The notes beneath the pieces were generated by a model. That model searched no databases, had not been told where the DNA came from, and saw only the letters and a program-made list of their open reading frames with translations. Positions 1 to 8,801 of a stretch of DNA of 64,000 nucleotides are shown here, one piece after another (position 1 is the stretch's first letter; each line of letters starts with the position of its first letter). The DNA is from Scandinavium sp036495715 (GTDB lineage Bacteria; Pseudomonadota; Gammaproteobacteria; Enterobacterales; Enterobacteriaceae), in contig DASXML010000076.1 in NCBI GenBank assembly GCA_036495715.1, forward strand, positions 166,111 to 230,110. Reading direction: 5' to 3'. A program made the translations under genes and the position numbers.

Positions 1-1
1 A

Positions 2-1651
2 GTATTCTTCTTGCAGGATGCGATGAAATTTCCGGATTTCGTCCACGCGGTAAAACCAGAGCCGCACTGGGCAATCCCTCAAGGCGGTAGCGCCCATGAC
101 ACCTTCTGGGACTATGTTTCTCTCCAGCCTGAAACCTTGCATAACGTGATGTGGGCGATGTCTGATCGCGGTCTGCCGCGCAGTTTTCGCACGATGGAAG
201 GGTTCGGTATCCACACCTTCCGCCTGATCAACGCCAAAGGCGAAGCCACGTTTGTCCGATTCCACTGGAAACCTGTCGCCGGAAAGGCCTCCATGGTGTG
301 GGATGAATCACAGAAACTGACCGGGCGTGACCCGGACTTCCATCGCCGTGAACTGTGGGAAGCCATTGAAGCGGGCGATTTCCCTGAATATGAACTGGGT
401 TTCCAGCTGATCCCCGAAGCCGATGAATTTAAATACGATTTTGACCTACTTGACCCCACCAAACTGATCCCCGAAGCGCTGGTTCCGGTGCAGCGTGTCG
501 GCAAGATGGTGCTGAATCGCAATCCGGATAACTTCTTCGCCGAAAATGAGCAAGTTGCGTTCCATCCTGGGCACATCGTGCCGGGAATCGATTTTAGTAA
601 CGACCCGCTGTTACAAGGGCGTTTATTCTCCTATACCGACACGCAAATCAGCCGACTTGGCGGCCCTAACTTCCACGAAATCCCGATCAATCGCCCGACC
701 TGTCCGTACCACAATTTCCAGCGTGACGGCATGCACCGGATGGACATTGACACCAACCCGGCCAACTACGAGCCGAATTCGATCAACGACAACTGGCCGC
801 GAGAAACGCCGCCGGGACCAAAACGTGGCGGCTTCGAGTCTTATCAGGCTCGGGTTGACGGCGATAAAATCCGCGAGCGCAGCCCTTCCTTTGGCGAATA
901 TTATGCGCATCCGCGCTTGTTCTGGCTCAGCCAAACGCCGGTTGAACAGCAGCATATTGTTGACGCCTTTAGCTTTGAGCTGGGTAAAGTGGCCCGGGCG
1001 TATATCCGTGAACGCGTAGTGGATCAACTGGTGTCTATCGATATCCAACTGGCGCAGAAAGTCGGCGATAATTTGGGGTTAACCCTGAGCGATGAACAGC
1101 GCAAGCGCCCCGCTCCGCCAGACGTAAATGGGCTGAAGAAAGACCCGACGCTAAGCCTGTACGCTACACCTGGTGGAAACATTAAAGGACGCGTAGTCGG
1201 TGTCCTTCTGGGAGATAAACCCAACGCCAAAGAACTCCTCACGTTACTGAAAGCGCTGAAGGCGCAGGGCGTCCATGCGAAATTACTCTACAGCCGGATG
1301 GGTGAACTGACTGCGGATGACGGTTCGGTACTGACGATTAATGCCACCTTCGCCGCTGCGCCCTCGCTGACGGTGGATGCCGTTGCTGTGCCCGCAGGCG
1401 ATATTAGCAGCCTTGAAAAGAGCGGCGATGCCCGTTACTACCTGCTCGAAGCGTATAAACATCTTAAACCGCTGCTGCTGACAGGTGATGCCCGTCACTT
1501 TAAAGCACTCCTTAGTGTGGGAGATAAAGGCGAAGAAGGCGTTGCAGAAGGAGAAAGCGTGACGAAGCGTTTGACGGAGGATTTCCTCGGCTTACTGGCG
1601 GCACATCGAGTGTGGTCACGCGCGGCGAAAATCCCGGGTATTCCAGCCTAA
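2..1651 (+). CDS. katE: Catalase HPII (KatE), 3' part only
   Basis: Monofunctional heme catalase that disproportionates hydrogen peroxide in the cytoplasm. Translation in the open frame from base 2 gives about 549 residues matching the large-subunit catalase HPII (about 753 residues in E. coli), so roughly the first 205 residues, including the catalytic His, lie outside the window. Visible are the heme-ligand Tyr in RLFSYTDTQ (codon 632-634) and, 23 residues before it, the His of FHPGH (563-565) that in E. coli HPII is covalently joined to that Tyr. The last 150 or so residues are the flavodoxin-like C-terminal domain typical of large catalases. E. coli katE is RpoS-dependent; its promoter is not in view. 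It converges on chbG. Confidence 0.97.
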   Translation, partial: VFFLQDAMKFPDFVHAVKPEPHWAIPQGGSAHDTFWDYVSLQPETLHNVMWAMSDRGLPRSFRTMEGFGIHTFRLINAKGEATFVRFHWKPVAGKASMVWDESQKLTGRDPDFHRRELWEAIEAGDFPEYELGFQLIPEADEFKYDFDLLDPTKLIPEALVPVQRVGKMVLNRNPDNFFAENEQVAFHPGHIVPGIDFSNDPLLQGRLFSYTDTQISRLGGPNFHEIPINRPTCPYHNFQRDGMHRMDIDTNPANYEPNSINDNWPRETPPGPKRGGFESYQARVDGDKIRERSPSFGEYYAHPRLFWLSQTPVEQQHIVDAFSFELGKVARAYIRERVVDQLVSIDIQLAQKVGDNLGLTLSDEQRKRPAPPDVNGLKKDPTLSLYATPGGNIKGRVVGVLLGDKPNAKELLTLLKALKAQGVHAKLLYSRMGELTADDGSVLTINATFAAAPSLTVDAVAVPAGDISSLEKSGDARYYLLEAYKHLKPLLLTGDARHFKALLSVGDKGEEGVAEGESVTKRLTEDFLGLLAAHRVWSRAAKIPGIPA

Positions 1652-1657
1652 AAAAAT

Positions 1658-1715
1658 GCCGGGAACATTCGCCCGGCCTAACCCCTAACACGGTGCCCGA
1701 GGAGAGCCGGGCACC
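1658..1715. terminator. Two inverted repeats between convergent katE and chbG
   Basis: Two hairpins sit in the 76-base gap between the convergent genes: GCCGGG/CCCGGC (1658-1663 with 1672-1677) and a perfect 8-bp stem GGTGCCCG/CGGGCACC (1692-1699 with 1708-1715). Neither has a good T-run on either strand, so a shared intrinsic terminator is plausible but not certain. Confidence 0.4.
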
Positions 1716-1727
1716 AATAGTGACATT

Positions 1728-2486
1728 CTATACGTCGCGGTAAGTGCCGAGACGGTAGCCGTGCTCCGCGACCGCGTATTTCAGCGACGGGGACGTCAGT
1801 ACATCCAGTTCAGTCAGACGCGGGTAGCAATAGGCGCTGCCCATGATGGTGTTATCGACAAACGCCGGGTGACACATCACTTCCAGTGACGACTCCCCTG
1901 CCCGCGCCGAGGTTTCCAGCGTTTGCAGGAACAACGCTTCGGTTATCGCATCGCCATAAAACTCACTCGCGAATCCGTCACTGCTGCGTACACCTTGCGC
2001 ATCCAGGCTATGCAGTTTTTGCAGGCTGCGATCGATACGCATCGCTACGCCTTTTGCTTTGGCAAACGCCGCCACAATCGGGAAAATCTGCGGGATCATA
2101 TGCACATGGTGATGGCTGTCGAGATGCGTCGGTTCGCAACCGAACAGGTCAACAAAGCGGTGATACTGGCAGTCCAGTTCACGCGCGATTTCATCCAGCG
2201 GTAGCGAATCGTCTTCCGCCATCTGCCAAATCCATTTACCCAGTTTGCCCTCGCGCGTCAGACCCGGCATCGCTGACAACGGCATACCCAGCGTGAGCAC
2301 AAAATGCATCCCCACCGCGAGTTCAGGTAAACAACGGCTCAACTGAGCCGCGTGTTCAATGGCTGCGCCGTTCACCAGCGCGGTTGTGGAGGTCACCAGA
2401 CCGTTTTTGCAGGCGTCGACAATTCCGTAGTTTTGCCCTTTGCTCAGACCAAAGTCGTCGGCATTGACGATTAGCACACGTTCCAT
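1728..2486 (-). CDS. chbG: Chitooligosaccharide deacetylase ChbG
   Basis: YdjC-family deacetylase, 252 residues, that removes one acetyl group from chitobiose and chitotriose (as the 6-phosphate), producing the inducer form needed by ChbR and a substrate for ChbF. The family metal-binding motifs are clear: NADDFG near the N terminus and HLDSHHHVHM in the middle. The ATG at 2486 was chosen because AAGGAG stands 6 bases upstream and E. coli ChbG begins at the equivalent MER; an in-frame TTG two codons earlier lies inside the spacer. It is the last gene of the chb operon, 12 bases behind chbF. Confidence 0.97.
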   Translation of the reverse strand: MERVLIVNADDFGLSKGQNYGIVDACKNGLVTSTTALVNGAAIEHAAQLSRCLPELAVGMHFVLTLGMPLSAMPGLTREGKLGKWIWQMAEDDSLPLDEIARELDCQYHRFVDLFGCEPTHLDSHHHVHMIPQIFPIVAAFAKAKGVAMRIDRSLQKLHSLDAQGVRSSDGFASEFYGDAITEALFLQTLETSARAGESSLEVMCHPAFVDNTIMGSAYCYPRLTELDVLTSPSLKYAVAEHGYRLGTYRDV

Positions 2487-2498
2487 CTGCAACTCCTT

Positions 2499-3845
2499 TT
2501 ACTGCTTGAGGGTTTTCACCGTTTCGGCAAAGTTTGGCAACCATTTTTCATGGGCGAGGAGAAGCTCGCGAGCCAGCACTTCAGCATCTTTATCGGAGTG
2601 AATCAGCGGGCTTAAGTTCAGCGCCAGCAGCACGTCGTTGAATTCACCGCTCAGGGCCGCATGGCTTGCCGCCACTTCAAAGCCTTTAATGGTGTGAATC
2701 AGTCCCAGCACTTTGTCATCGAAATGCGTCAGGCGCGGATGCGGCTTCGCCCCTTCGCTGCCAAGGATACAGGTCATTTCTACTGCCCAATCCGCCGGAA
2801 TATTATCGACATGACCATGGTGCGGCACGTTGACATAATGCTCAGTCTGCTTGTTATTGTAGATGGCGTTGATAACCTCGCAGGCCGCATCGGAATAGTA
2901 CGCCCCGCCGCGCTGTTCCAGTTCTTTCGGCTTGATGTTGAGATCGGGATCTTTGTACAAATCGAACAACTGTTTCTCAACCTTCTGCACCACCTGCGCA
3001 CGCGCGCCGCCTTTGTAGTATTCGCCCATTTCGATAGCCAGCATCTCTTTCTGCTTAAAGTAATACAGCAGATATGAGCACGGCAGCAGATTCAGGGAAC
3101 GAATCAGCCCTTCGCTGAACGGCATATCGAAGATGTTTTTCACGGTGTTAGCGGTCAGCTTACCGCTGGCCACGCCATCCAGCAGTTCTGCAAAGCGCGA
3201 TTGACCGTTCACGATAACGTCGCGAATAAACACCATGTGGTTCAGGCCGAACAGGTCGATAGACAAGTCGTCTTTTTCGGAAAGCTGGAGCACATCGGTG
3301 ATAAACATTTTCATGCCCACTGGGATGTTGCATACCCCGATGAAGCGTTTGAAATGGGTGTGACGGTAAACCGCCTCGGTCACCATGCCCGCCGGGTTCG
3401 TGAAGTTAATCACCCACGCATCCGGGCAGATTTCCTGCACGTCTTTGATGATATCAAACACCACTGGAATGGTGCGCAGTCCTTTGAACAGGCCGCCAGC
3501 GCCGTTGGTTTCCTGGCCGAGATAACCGTGACTCAACGGAATACGCTCGTCTTTTTCACGCGCTTTCAGCTGGCCCACGCGCAGCTGCGTGGTGACGAAA
3601 TCAGCGTCCTTCAGCGCTTCGCGACGGTTAAGGGTTTTATGCACCGTCATTGGCACACCGGCTTTTTGCACCATGCGTTCGCACAGCGCGTGGATGATGT
3701 CGAGTTTCTCCTGCCCCTCCTCAACGTCCACCAGCCACAGCTCGGTAACCGGCAGTTCATGATAGCGCTTGAGGAAACCTTCCAGTAATTCCGGGGTGTA
3801 GCTGCTGCCGCCGCCGATAGTCACAACTTTTAATTTCTGGCTCAT
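2499..3845 (-). CDS. chbF: 6-phospho-beta-glucosidase ChbF (GH4)
   Basis: Glycoside hydrolase family 4 enzyme, 448 residues, which splits chitobiose-6-phosphate and related phospho-disaccharides using NAD+ and a divalent metal. The N-terminal dinucleotide-binding stretch VVTIGGGSSYTPEL and the GH4 signature around FTNPAGMVTEAV, with the metal-ligand Cys-Asn-Ile-Pro segment just after, are intact. Start ATG at 3845 follows GGGAG and matches E. coli MSQKLK; an upstream in-frame extension is rejected. It lies between chbR and chbG in the operon and supplies the hydrolytic step after PTS uptake. Confidence 0.98.
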   Translation of the reverse strand: MSQKLKVVTIGGGSSYTPELLEGFLKRYHELPVTELWLVDVEEGQEKLDIIHALCERMVQKAGVPMTVHKTLNRREALKDADFVTTQLRVGQLKAREKDERIPLSHGYLGQETNGAGGLFKGLRTIPVVFDIIKDVQEICPDAWVINFTNPAGMVTEAVYRHTHFKRFIGVCNIPVGMKMFITDVLQLSEKDDLSIDLFGLNHMVFIRDVIVNGQSRFAELLDGVASGKLTANTVKNIFDMPFSEGLIRSLNLLPCSYLLYYFKQKEMLAIEMGEYYKGGARAQVVQKVEKQLFDLYKDPDLNIKPKELEQRGGAYYSDAACEVINAIYNNKQTEHYVNVPHHGHVDNIPADWAVEMTCILGSEGAKPHPRLTHFDDKVLGLIHTIKGFEVAASHAALSGEFNDVLLALNLSPLIHSDKDAEVLARELLLAHEKWLPNFAETVKTLKQ

Positions 3846-3944
3846 AACGTTCTCCCAGGTGACCCGCAAACAACGTGTGGCTGACTCTCCACATCATGCG
3901 CGGATAGCTAAACGAATTCGGTAGGTGCGGCGAACCGCACGCTA

Positions 3945-4784
3945 TTAATTAATGACGGTGAGTTGCTTGCGATAATTGCTTGGTGTAAATGAGGTCAGCT
4001 TTTTGAAGGTCTTAATAAAAAGACTTGGACTGCTGTAACCCGATTCATACGCAATATCGGTCACCGAGTAATTGGTAATTTCTAATTGCTTCATGGCGAA
4101 GTTAATGCGGATATCATTAATAATCTGCATTGGCGTTTTGCTGTAAAAACGTTGTGTCGCCCGAGTCAAATATTCCTGTGACTTGCCGGATAGCGCCACC
4201 ATATTCTCCAACGCACCTTCACCAAATTTATGTTTATCGTGCATCTCTTCTACGGTGGTTTTTAACCACTGTGGGATAACATCCTGTGCTTGCTCCTCAC
4301 GGAAATGACGCAGGCGGTTAATAACATAGAACGAGACCACTTCAATAAACTCATCAAATTCACTTTCGCGAAAATTGAGTGAGGCAATAACCGACTCTAT
4401 ATAGCTGAGAAAGGCACTTTTGACGGAATAGACCTGAGAGGCAACCAGGAAATTCGGCATCAGCGGCTGATAATGCTCTTCAAAAAAGCGTTTGCTGATG
4501 CCTACGTTCAGGATGCGAGTGGCACCGAACTCATAAAAGCTCTGGTGATACGACCCCATCGGGATGAAAACAAAATCCCCGCGTTCCAGCATCACCCGTT
4601 TGCCATTGATTTCCTGATAATAGCGCCCGGTGAGTACGAGCGTGAACTCGTAGTAGTCGTGCTGGTGTAACCCGCTGATACTTTCCGTTTTATTGTAGAT
4701 GAAAACATGGAAATTTTTACCGTTAAACAGCTGTTGTTCCAGTGCGGTACTGATTTCCAGGGTCATCATCTTAGGTTGCCTCAT
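3945..4784 (-). CDS. chbR: AraC-family regulator of the chb operon, ChbR
   Basis: Dual activator/repressor of chb, 279 residues, with an N-terminal cupin sensor domain (HQHDYYEF, residues about 38-45) and a C-terminal AraC/XylS DNA-binding domain with two helix-turn-helix units; VTDIAYESGYSSPSLFIKTF is the typical second recognition region. Known role in E. coli: represses with NagC without sugar, activates with CRP when deacetylated chitobiose-6-phosphate is present. It sits inside the operon it controls, 15 bases after chbA. The start at 4784 is the first ATG; two further ATGs at codons 6-7 are possible and no Shine-Dalgarno decides clearly. Confidence 0.96.
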   Translation of the reverse strand: MRQPKMMTLEISTALEQQLFNGKNFHVFIYNKTESISGLHQHDYYEFTLVLTGRYYQEINGKRVMLERGDFVFIPMGSYHQSFYEFGATRILNVGISKRFFEEHYQPLMPNFLVASQVYSVKSAFLSYIESVIASLNFRESEFDEFIEVVSFYVINRLRHFREEQAQDVIPQWLKTTVEEMHDKHKFGEGALENMVALSGKSQEYLTRATQRFYSKTPMQIINDIRINFAMKQLEITNYSVTDIAYESGYSSPSLFIKTFKKLTSFTPSNYRKQLTVIN

Positions 4785-4799
4785 CGTGGTATCTGCCCG

Positions 4800-5147
4800 T
4801 TATTGTACCTTCTCGTGAAGCTCAATCAATTCGGCAACCAGCTCGCGGGCCAGCATTGAGGTCATAAGATGATCCTGAGCGTGTACCAGCACCAGGCTGA
4901 CCTTCATTTTGCCTTCGCCTTCATCGCTTTCGATGAGTTGCGTTTGTACGCGATGCGCTTCGCTCAGCGCCACGCGGGATTGTTCCATCGTTGCTTTCGC
5001 GGTGACAAAATCACCTTGCTTAGCCTGTTTCAGTGCGGTGTACGCCAGGCTTCTGGCCTGTCCGGAGTTAATAATCAGCCCCATCACCACTTCTTCGAGG
5101 TCGTTTTGCTGCACCTCATCTGCCACGATATTTTCCAGGTCGAACAT
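4800..5147 (-). CDS. chbA: Chitobiose PTS enzyme IIA, ChbA
   Basis: Lactose/cellobiose-family IIA component, 115 residues, which passes phosphate from HPr to ChbB. The phosphorylated His is at residue 89 in the motif LVHAQDHLM, with the conserved metal-site Asp three residues later. Start: two ATGs lie two codons apart; GAGGGA is correctly spaced (6 bases) only for the ATG at 5147, giving a length close to the 116 residues of the E. coli protein. Part of chbBCARFG, 54 bases after chbC. Confidence 0.96.
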   Translation of the reverse strand: MFDLENIVADEVQQNDLEEVVMGLIINSGQARSLAYTALKQAKQGDFVTAKATMEQSRVALSEAHRVQTQLIESDEGEGKMKVSLVLVHAQDHLMTSMLARELVAELIELHEKVQ

Positions 5148-5201
5148 ACTCATTCCCTCTTTACGTCTGGCGGTGCGGGGCGAACCCCGCACCGTGTTAC
5201 A

Positions 5202-6560
5202 TCAGAATTTCAGTGCGTTAGCGATATCTTCTTCGCTTTCTTGCTCATCGAGAACCGCCTGCGCCTTGTTGGATACCGCCACGAACGGCAGGTAAACCAG
5301 CACCGAGACACCGAGGTTGAACAAGGCCACGCAGAGTGCCGCGACGCTGCCGTTACTGTTAAAGAATGCGCCCAGACCGGTTGGCATCGTCCACGGCGCC
5401 AGGTTGGTCACCGGAGGAATGATGCCCATTGAGTAGGCGGCAAGCGTAATGGCCGCCAGAATCGGCTGCACCAGTACGAATGGAATAAACATCACCGGGT
5501 TCATGATGATTGGCAGACCAAACAGAATCGGTTCGTTAATCTGGAAGATGCCTGACGGCAGCGCCAATTTTGCGACCTGACGGTGATCCGCCCGGCGAGA
5601 ACCGATAAAGATGGCAATAATCAGACCGAGTGTTGCCCCGGAACCGCCCAGCAGGATGTAGGAATCCAGCATTGGTTTAGCCCAGAAGTGGAACTCTTTA
5701 CCCGCAGCGATAGCCGCTTCAACGGAACCATACTGGTTGTACAGCGCAATGTTTTCCAGCGCCCATGGGGTCATGATGCCATTGTCGAGCGCGGTCAGCG
5801 CAAGTGAACCGTGGACACCGAAGAACCATAAAAGGGAGTTAAAGATAACGTAGGCCCAGCCCACCACGCCGCCCATGGCTGCCAGTGGCTTGGAGATGGA
5901 GTCCATGATTATCTGGTGGAAGTTGCTGCCGTGGTTGGCGAGAACCCAGGAGATAATCCCGAACACCGAGAGGATCAGGAAGCCCGGGATCAGCGCCGAG
6001 AATGAGCGGGCGACCGATGACGGCACGCTGTCCGGCAACGTAATGACCCAGTTGCGACGGATAACGAAGGTGAACAATTCTGCCACCACCAGGCCGATAA
6101 TCATCCCGGATATGATGTTGGCCCCACCCAACCAGTTAGCCCCTACCGCATAGGCTTCACCCACACTGTACGGTGTGACGGTCATGAATGCCGCGACGGA
6201 TAACAAACCCGCCGCCAGAGGATCGACTTTACGTTCTTCAGCTAGCGCCATGCCTATGAAAAAAGGCGCCATCAGCGACATAATGCCCAACGTACCGTTG
6301 TACACGTTGCCGCCGATGGCTTTAAAACCATTCAGGGTCTCAATGGTGGAAGCGTCTAACCGGATGCCCATAGAATAGAAAAACGAGCCTTCACCAAAAC
6401 TCAAGAAGACGTTATTGATTAAGACGAACATAGCCCCTGCGAGGGTTAGCGGCATTAATTTAATAAAGCCGTTTTTAATCGCATTAATATGAGGCTGCTT
6501 TCCTATTTTAACAGCAAAAGGAAGGAGTACCTTTTCAAGAGAGTTAATAATTTGACTCAT
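5202..6560 (-). CDS. chbC: Chitobiose PTS enzyme IIC, ChbC
   Basis: Membrane permease subunit of the N,N'-diacetylchitobiose phosphotransferase system, 452 residues with about ten hydrophobic segments, same length as E. coli ChbC. The substrate-binding region INEPILFGLPIIMNP, characteristic of the lactose/cellobiose IIC family, is present. The start at 6560 (MSQIIN) has AAGGG eight bases upstream; the open frame extends 47 codons further, but that extension overlaps chbB and the ChiX-pairing site and is not expected to be translated. Works with ChbA and ChbB. Confidence 0.97.
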   Translation of the reverse strand: MSQIINSLEKVLLPFAVKIGKQPHINAIKNGFIKLMPLTLAGAMFVLINNVFLSFGEGSFFYSMGIRLDASTIETLNGFKAIGGNVYNGTLGIMSLMAPFFIGMALAEERKVDPLAAGLLSVAAFMTVTPYSVGEAYAVGANWLGGANIISGMIIGLVVAELFTFVIRRNWVITLPDSVPSSVARSFSALIPGFLILSVFGIISWVLANHGSNFHQIIMDSISKPLAAMGGVVGWAYVIFNSLLWFFGVHGSLALTALDNGIMTPWALENIALYNQYGSVEAAIAAGKEFHFWAKPMLDSYILLGGSGATLGLIIAIFIGSRRADHRQVAKLALPSGIFQINEPILFGLPIIMNPVMFIPFVLVQPILAAITLAAYSMGIIPPVTNLAPWTMPTGLGAFFNSNGSVAALCVALFNLGVSVLVYLPFVAVSNKAQAVLDEQESEEDIANALKF

Positions 6561-6607
6561 AGAAAATACCCTTAAAGGCCGCAATAAAATATTACGGCGA
6601 TTGTGTG

Positions 6608-6627
6608 TGAAATTACTCTTTGACGGG
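6608..6627 (-). promoter_or_regulatory. ChiX-pairing site (RNA trap) in the chbB-chbC spacer
   Basis: The mRNA sense strand between chbB and chbC contains CCCGUCAAAGAG followed by UAAUUUCA. This is complementary, with one mismatch, to the seed region I recall for the Hfq-dependent sRNA ChiX. In E. coli and Salmonella the chb transcript pairs with ChiX here and removes it, relieving repression of the chitoporin chiP. The match is seen in the sequence; the function is inferred from those species. chiX itself is not in the window. Confidence 0.75.
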
Positions 6628-6651
6628 AAAATTAAAACAAAATTAAAAAAA

Positions 6652-6972
6652 TTATTGCGCTGCGGCTTTCTTAATGGCGGCAACAGCGGCTTTAAGCACA
6701 CCTAAACCATCTATTTTGCCATACAAAATAGAATCAATAACTTCCACTGGCTTATTCGGCAGCAGACGTTGAATTTCGGGCAGCATATACGCAATCTGCG
6801 GACCTAATAATACGACATCGGCCGCTTCACCTTTTTCACCGGCGAGGGTTTCAGGGAATGCTTCAATCACCACCGGTACTTCGTATTTCTCAGCCTGAGT
6901 GCGCATTTTCGACACCAGCAGTGAGGTGGACATGCCCGCAGAACAGAACAGATAGATATGTTTCTTTTCCAT
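6652..6972 (-). CDS. chbB: Chitobiose PTS enzyme IIB, ChbB
   Basis: Cytoplasmic IIB subunit, 106 residues, which takes phosphate from ChbA and transfers it to the sugar as ChbC imports it. The phosphorylated Cys is residue 10 in LFCSAGMSTS, a P-loop-like motif of the family. It is the first gene of the operon; the chbB-chbC gap (91 bases) is the longest inside the operon apart from the chbR-chbF gap and carries the ChiX-pairing sequence. Confidence 0.97.
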   Translation of the reverse strand: MEKKHIYLFCSAGMSTSLLVSKMRTQAEKYEVPVVIEAFPETLAGEKGEAADVVLLGPQIAYMLPEIQRLLPNKPVEVIDSILYGKIDGLGVLKAAVAAIKKAAAQ

Positions 6973-7172
6973 ACTCGCTTCCTCAATGTGTATTTTCTGA
7001 CCGCCGCCGGGGTTTTCATCCTGTACCCATCGGAGCGGGATTATGACGGTAACGAATTGTTACTTTGTGTTTATGAGGTGAGTATACGGCATCGTACTGC
7101 GGCAAGATAATTCCTGGCAGACCTAAATTGTCTCTCCTTGACCTTCGGTTATGACAACCCTCACATTTTGGC

Positions 7173-7196
7173 CAAATAATTCGCGCAATTAAATAA
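7173..7196 (-). promoter_or_regulatory. Probable NagC operator upstream of chbB
   Basis: About 200 bases upstream of chbB is an imperfect palindrome which on the operon strand reads TTATTTAATTGCGCG followed by AATTATTT. It has the central CG-rich core and flanking AT arms of NagC sites. NagC represses chb in E. coli from two such sites. Assignment is by resemblance only. Confidence 0.55.
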
Positions 7197-7211
7197 GAGG
7201 TTTTTACCAAC

Positions 7212-7238
7212 AAAAAGCCCGACCAAAGGGCCGGGCTT
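7212..7238 (-). terminator. Intrinsic terminator of osmE
   Basis: Perfect 7-bp stem AAGCCCG/CGGGCTT (7215-7221 with 7232-7238), followed on the minus strand by TTTTTG. Located 31 bases after the osmE stop codon. Confidence 0.85.
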
Positions 7239-7268
7239 GCTCAGGACTCAGCAGAATGTGTGATTCGG

Positions 7269-7607
7269 TTACTTAGCCGCCTGCGGATCAGTATCGTACT
7301 CAGCACAGGTCTGGTAGCCAGAATTAACAACGTGTCCGGTGTCATCCAGCGCAACAAAATAGGTTTGTGCTTTACCATCTCGTTGACCCAGCATGTAAGT
7401 CTGACAGGTACCGCGTGCATGAATCATCGTAATTTCAGACGAAGGCTTACCGGCAATTTGCTGGACCTGCTCACGGCTCATGCCTTTTTTAACGTCCTTC
7501 ACTACCGGCTGTGTGAACTGGTCGGTTGTGCGATCGTAGGCGGTACAACCCGCCAACATGGTCAGTACTGCTGCTGCACCTAAAATTCCCGCTACGTTCT
7601 TGTTCAT
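7269..7607 (-). CDS. osmE: Osmotically inducible lipoprotein OsmE
   Basis: Small outer-membrane lipoprotein, 112 residues, of the SmpA/OmlA-like (BamE-type) fold. A type II signal peptide ends in the lipobox LAGC with the lipidated Cys at residue 21. The mature part includes the KGMSREQVQQIAGKPS segment typical of the fold. In E. coli osmE is induced by high osmolarity and in stationary phase; its exact role is unknown. Transcribed alone, divergent from nadE, with its own terminator. Confidence 0.95.
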   Translation of the reverse strand: MNKNVAGILGAAAVLTMLAGCTAYDRTTDQFTQPVVKDVKKGMSREQVQQIAGKPSSEITMIHARGTCQTYMLGQRDGKAQTYFVALDDTGHVVNSGYQTCAEYDTDPQAAK

Positions 7608-7828
7608 ATTCCGTCCTCTTTTTTATCAGTGTGTTATAAGCCTGGAATAAATAGTGCTATTTTTCAACCCAACGCGCGATTTACCGTAACTTTCGGATAA
7701 CTCTGGTAATAATGCGCTATGCTGCTGAATCGGGGGTTTTTCCGGCAGTCAAAACTGTGATCCTTGTCGTTTTATCAGCAAAGAGGTAGCTTTAGCAGAT
7801 ACACGACAACCTTTTCGGGGAGGGGTAA

Positions 7829-8656
7829 ATGGCTCTGCAACAAGAGATTATCGCGGCACTCGGCGCTAAGCCGCAGGTCAACAGCGAAGAAGAAGTCCGC
7901 CGTAGCGTGGATTTTCTAAAGTCTTATATCACAACCTATCCGTTTATTAAGTCACTGGTGCTCGGCATCAGCGGCGGCCAGGATTCCACATTGACCGGAA
8001 AACTGTGCCAGCTCGCCATCAGCGAACTGCGTAAAGAAAGCGGTGACGCCAGCCTGCAGTTTATCGCGGTGCGCCTGCCTTATGGCGTACAGGCCGATGA
8101 GCAGGATTGCCAGGACGCTATCGAATTTATCCAGCCGGACCGCGTGTTGACGGTCAATATTAAAGGCGCGGTGCTCGCCAGCGAAGAAGCGCTGCGTGAA
8201 GCCGGTATTGAGCTGAGTGATTTTATTCGCGGGAATGAAAAAGCCCGCGAGCGTATGAAAGCGCAGTACAGCATTGCCGGAATGACCAAAGGCGTGGTGG
8301 TCGGCACCGATCACGCGGCGGAAGCGCTCACCGGGTTCTTCACCAAATACGGTGACGGTGGCACGGACATCAACCCGATTTTCCGTCTTAATAAACGTCA
8401 GGGTAAACAGCTACTAGCCACCCTCGGCTGCCCGGAGCATCTGTATAAGAAGGCCCCGACTGCCGATTTAGAAGACGACCGCCCTTCTCTGCCCGATGAA
8501 GCGGCGCTCGGCGTCACCTATGACAACATCGATGATTATCTCGAAGGCAAACCGGTTGACGCGGGTATCGCCAACATTATTGAAGGCTGGTATCTGAAAA
8601 CCGAACATAAACGTCGTCCACCGATCACCGTTTTTGACGATTTCTGGAAGCGTTAA
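7829..8656 (+). CDS. nadE: Ammonia-dependent NAD+ synthetase NadE
   Basis: Final step of NAD biosynthesis: amidation of deamido-NAD with ammonia and ATP. 275 residues, the expected length for the ammonia-dependent form without a glutaminase domain. The PP-loop ATP-binding motif GISGGQDST begins at about residue 46, and the KAPTADLEDDRPSLPDE segment is typical of the substrate-closing loop. A strong GGGAGGGG precedes the ATG. Transcribed singly, with a hairpin terminator just downstream. Confidence 0.98.
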   Translation: MALQQEIIAALGAKPQVNSEEEVRRSVDFLKSYITTYPFIKSLVLGISGGQDSTLTGKLCQLAISELRKESGDASLQFIAVRLPYGVQADEQDCQDAIEFIQPDRVLTVNIKGAVLASEEALREAGIELSDFIRGNEKARERMKAQYSIAGMTKGVVVGTDHAAEALTGFFTKYGDGGTDINPIFRLNKRQGKQLLATLGCPEHLYKKAPTADLEDDRPSLPDEAALGVTYDNIDDYLEGKPVDAGIANIIEGWYLKTEHKRRPPITVFDDFWKR

Positions 8657-8666
8657 TCTGATTTAT

Positions 8667-8692
8667 GCCCGGCGACAATGCCGTTGTCGGGC
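8667..8692 (+). terminator. Probable terminator of nadE
   Basis: GCCCGGCGACAA pairs with TTGTCGGGC with one bulge around a 5-base loop, followed by a pyrimidine-rich stretch ending in TTTT. Ten bases after the nadE stop. Confidence 0.6.
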
Positions 8693-8771
8693 CTCTTCCT
8701 TCCTTTTGTAAGCCAGATACGTGCCAAACCGTTGTACAATTTTGATGCAATCCTTTCGCAACGCCGCTACA

Positions 8772-8787
8772 CTGTATGGATAAACAG
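8772..8787 (+). promoter_or_regulatory. LexA (SOS) box upstream of cho
   Basis: CTGTATGGATAAACAG fits the LexA consensus CTGT-N8-ACAG exactly and lies 14 bases before the cho start, so bound LexA would block the promoter and ribosome site. cho is SOS-regulated in E. coli. Confidence 0.88.
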
Positions 8788-8801
8788 CATCAGGAGTGAG
8801 T

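Noticed and set aside
3201..3788. Long plus-strand open frame of 195 codons inside chbF
   Set aside because: It is antisense to a well-conserved enzyme gene, has no ribosome site or family likeness and reflects codon bias of the real strand.
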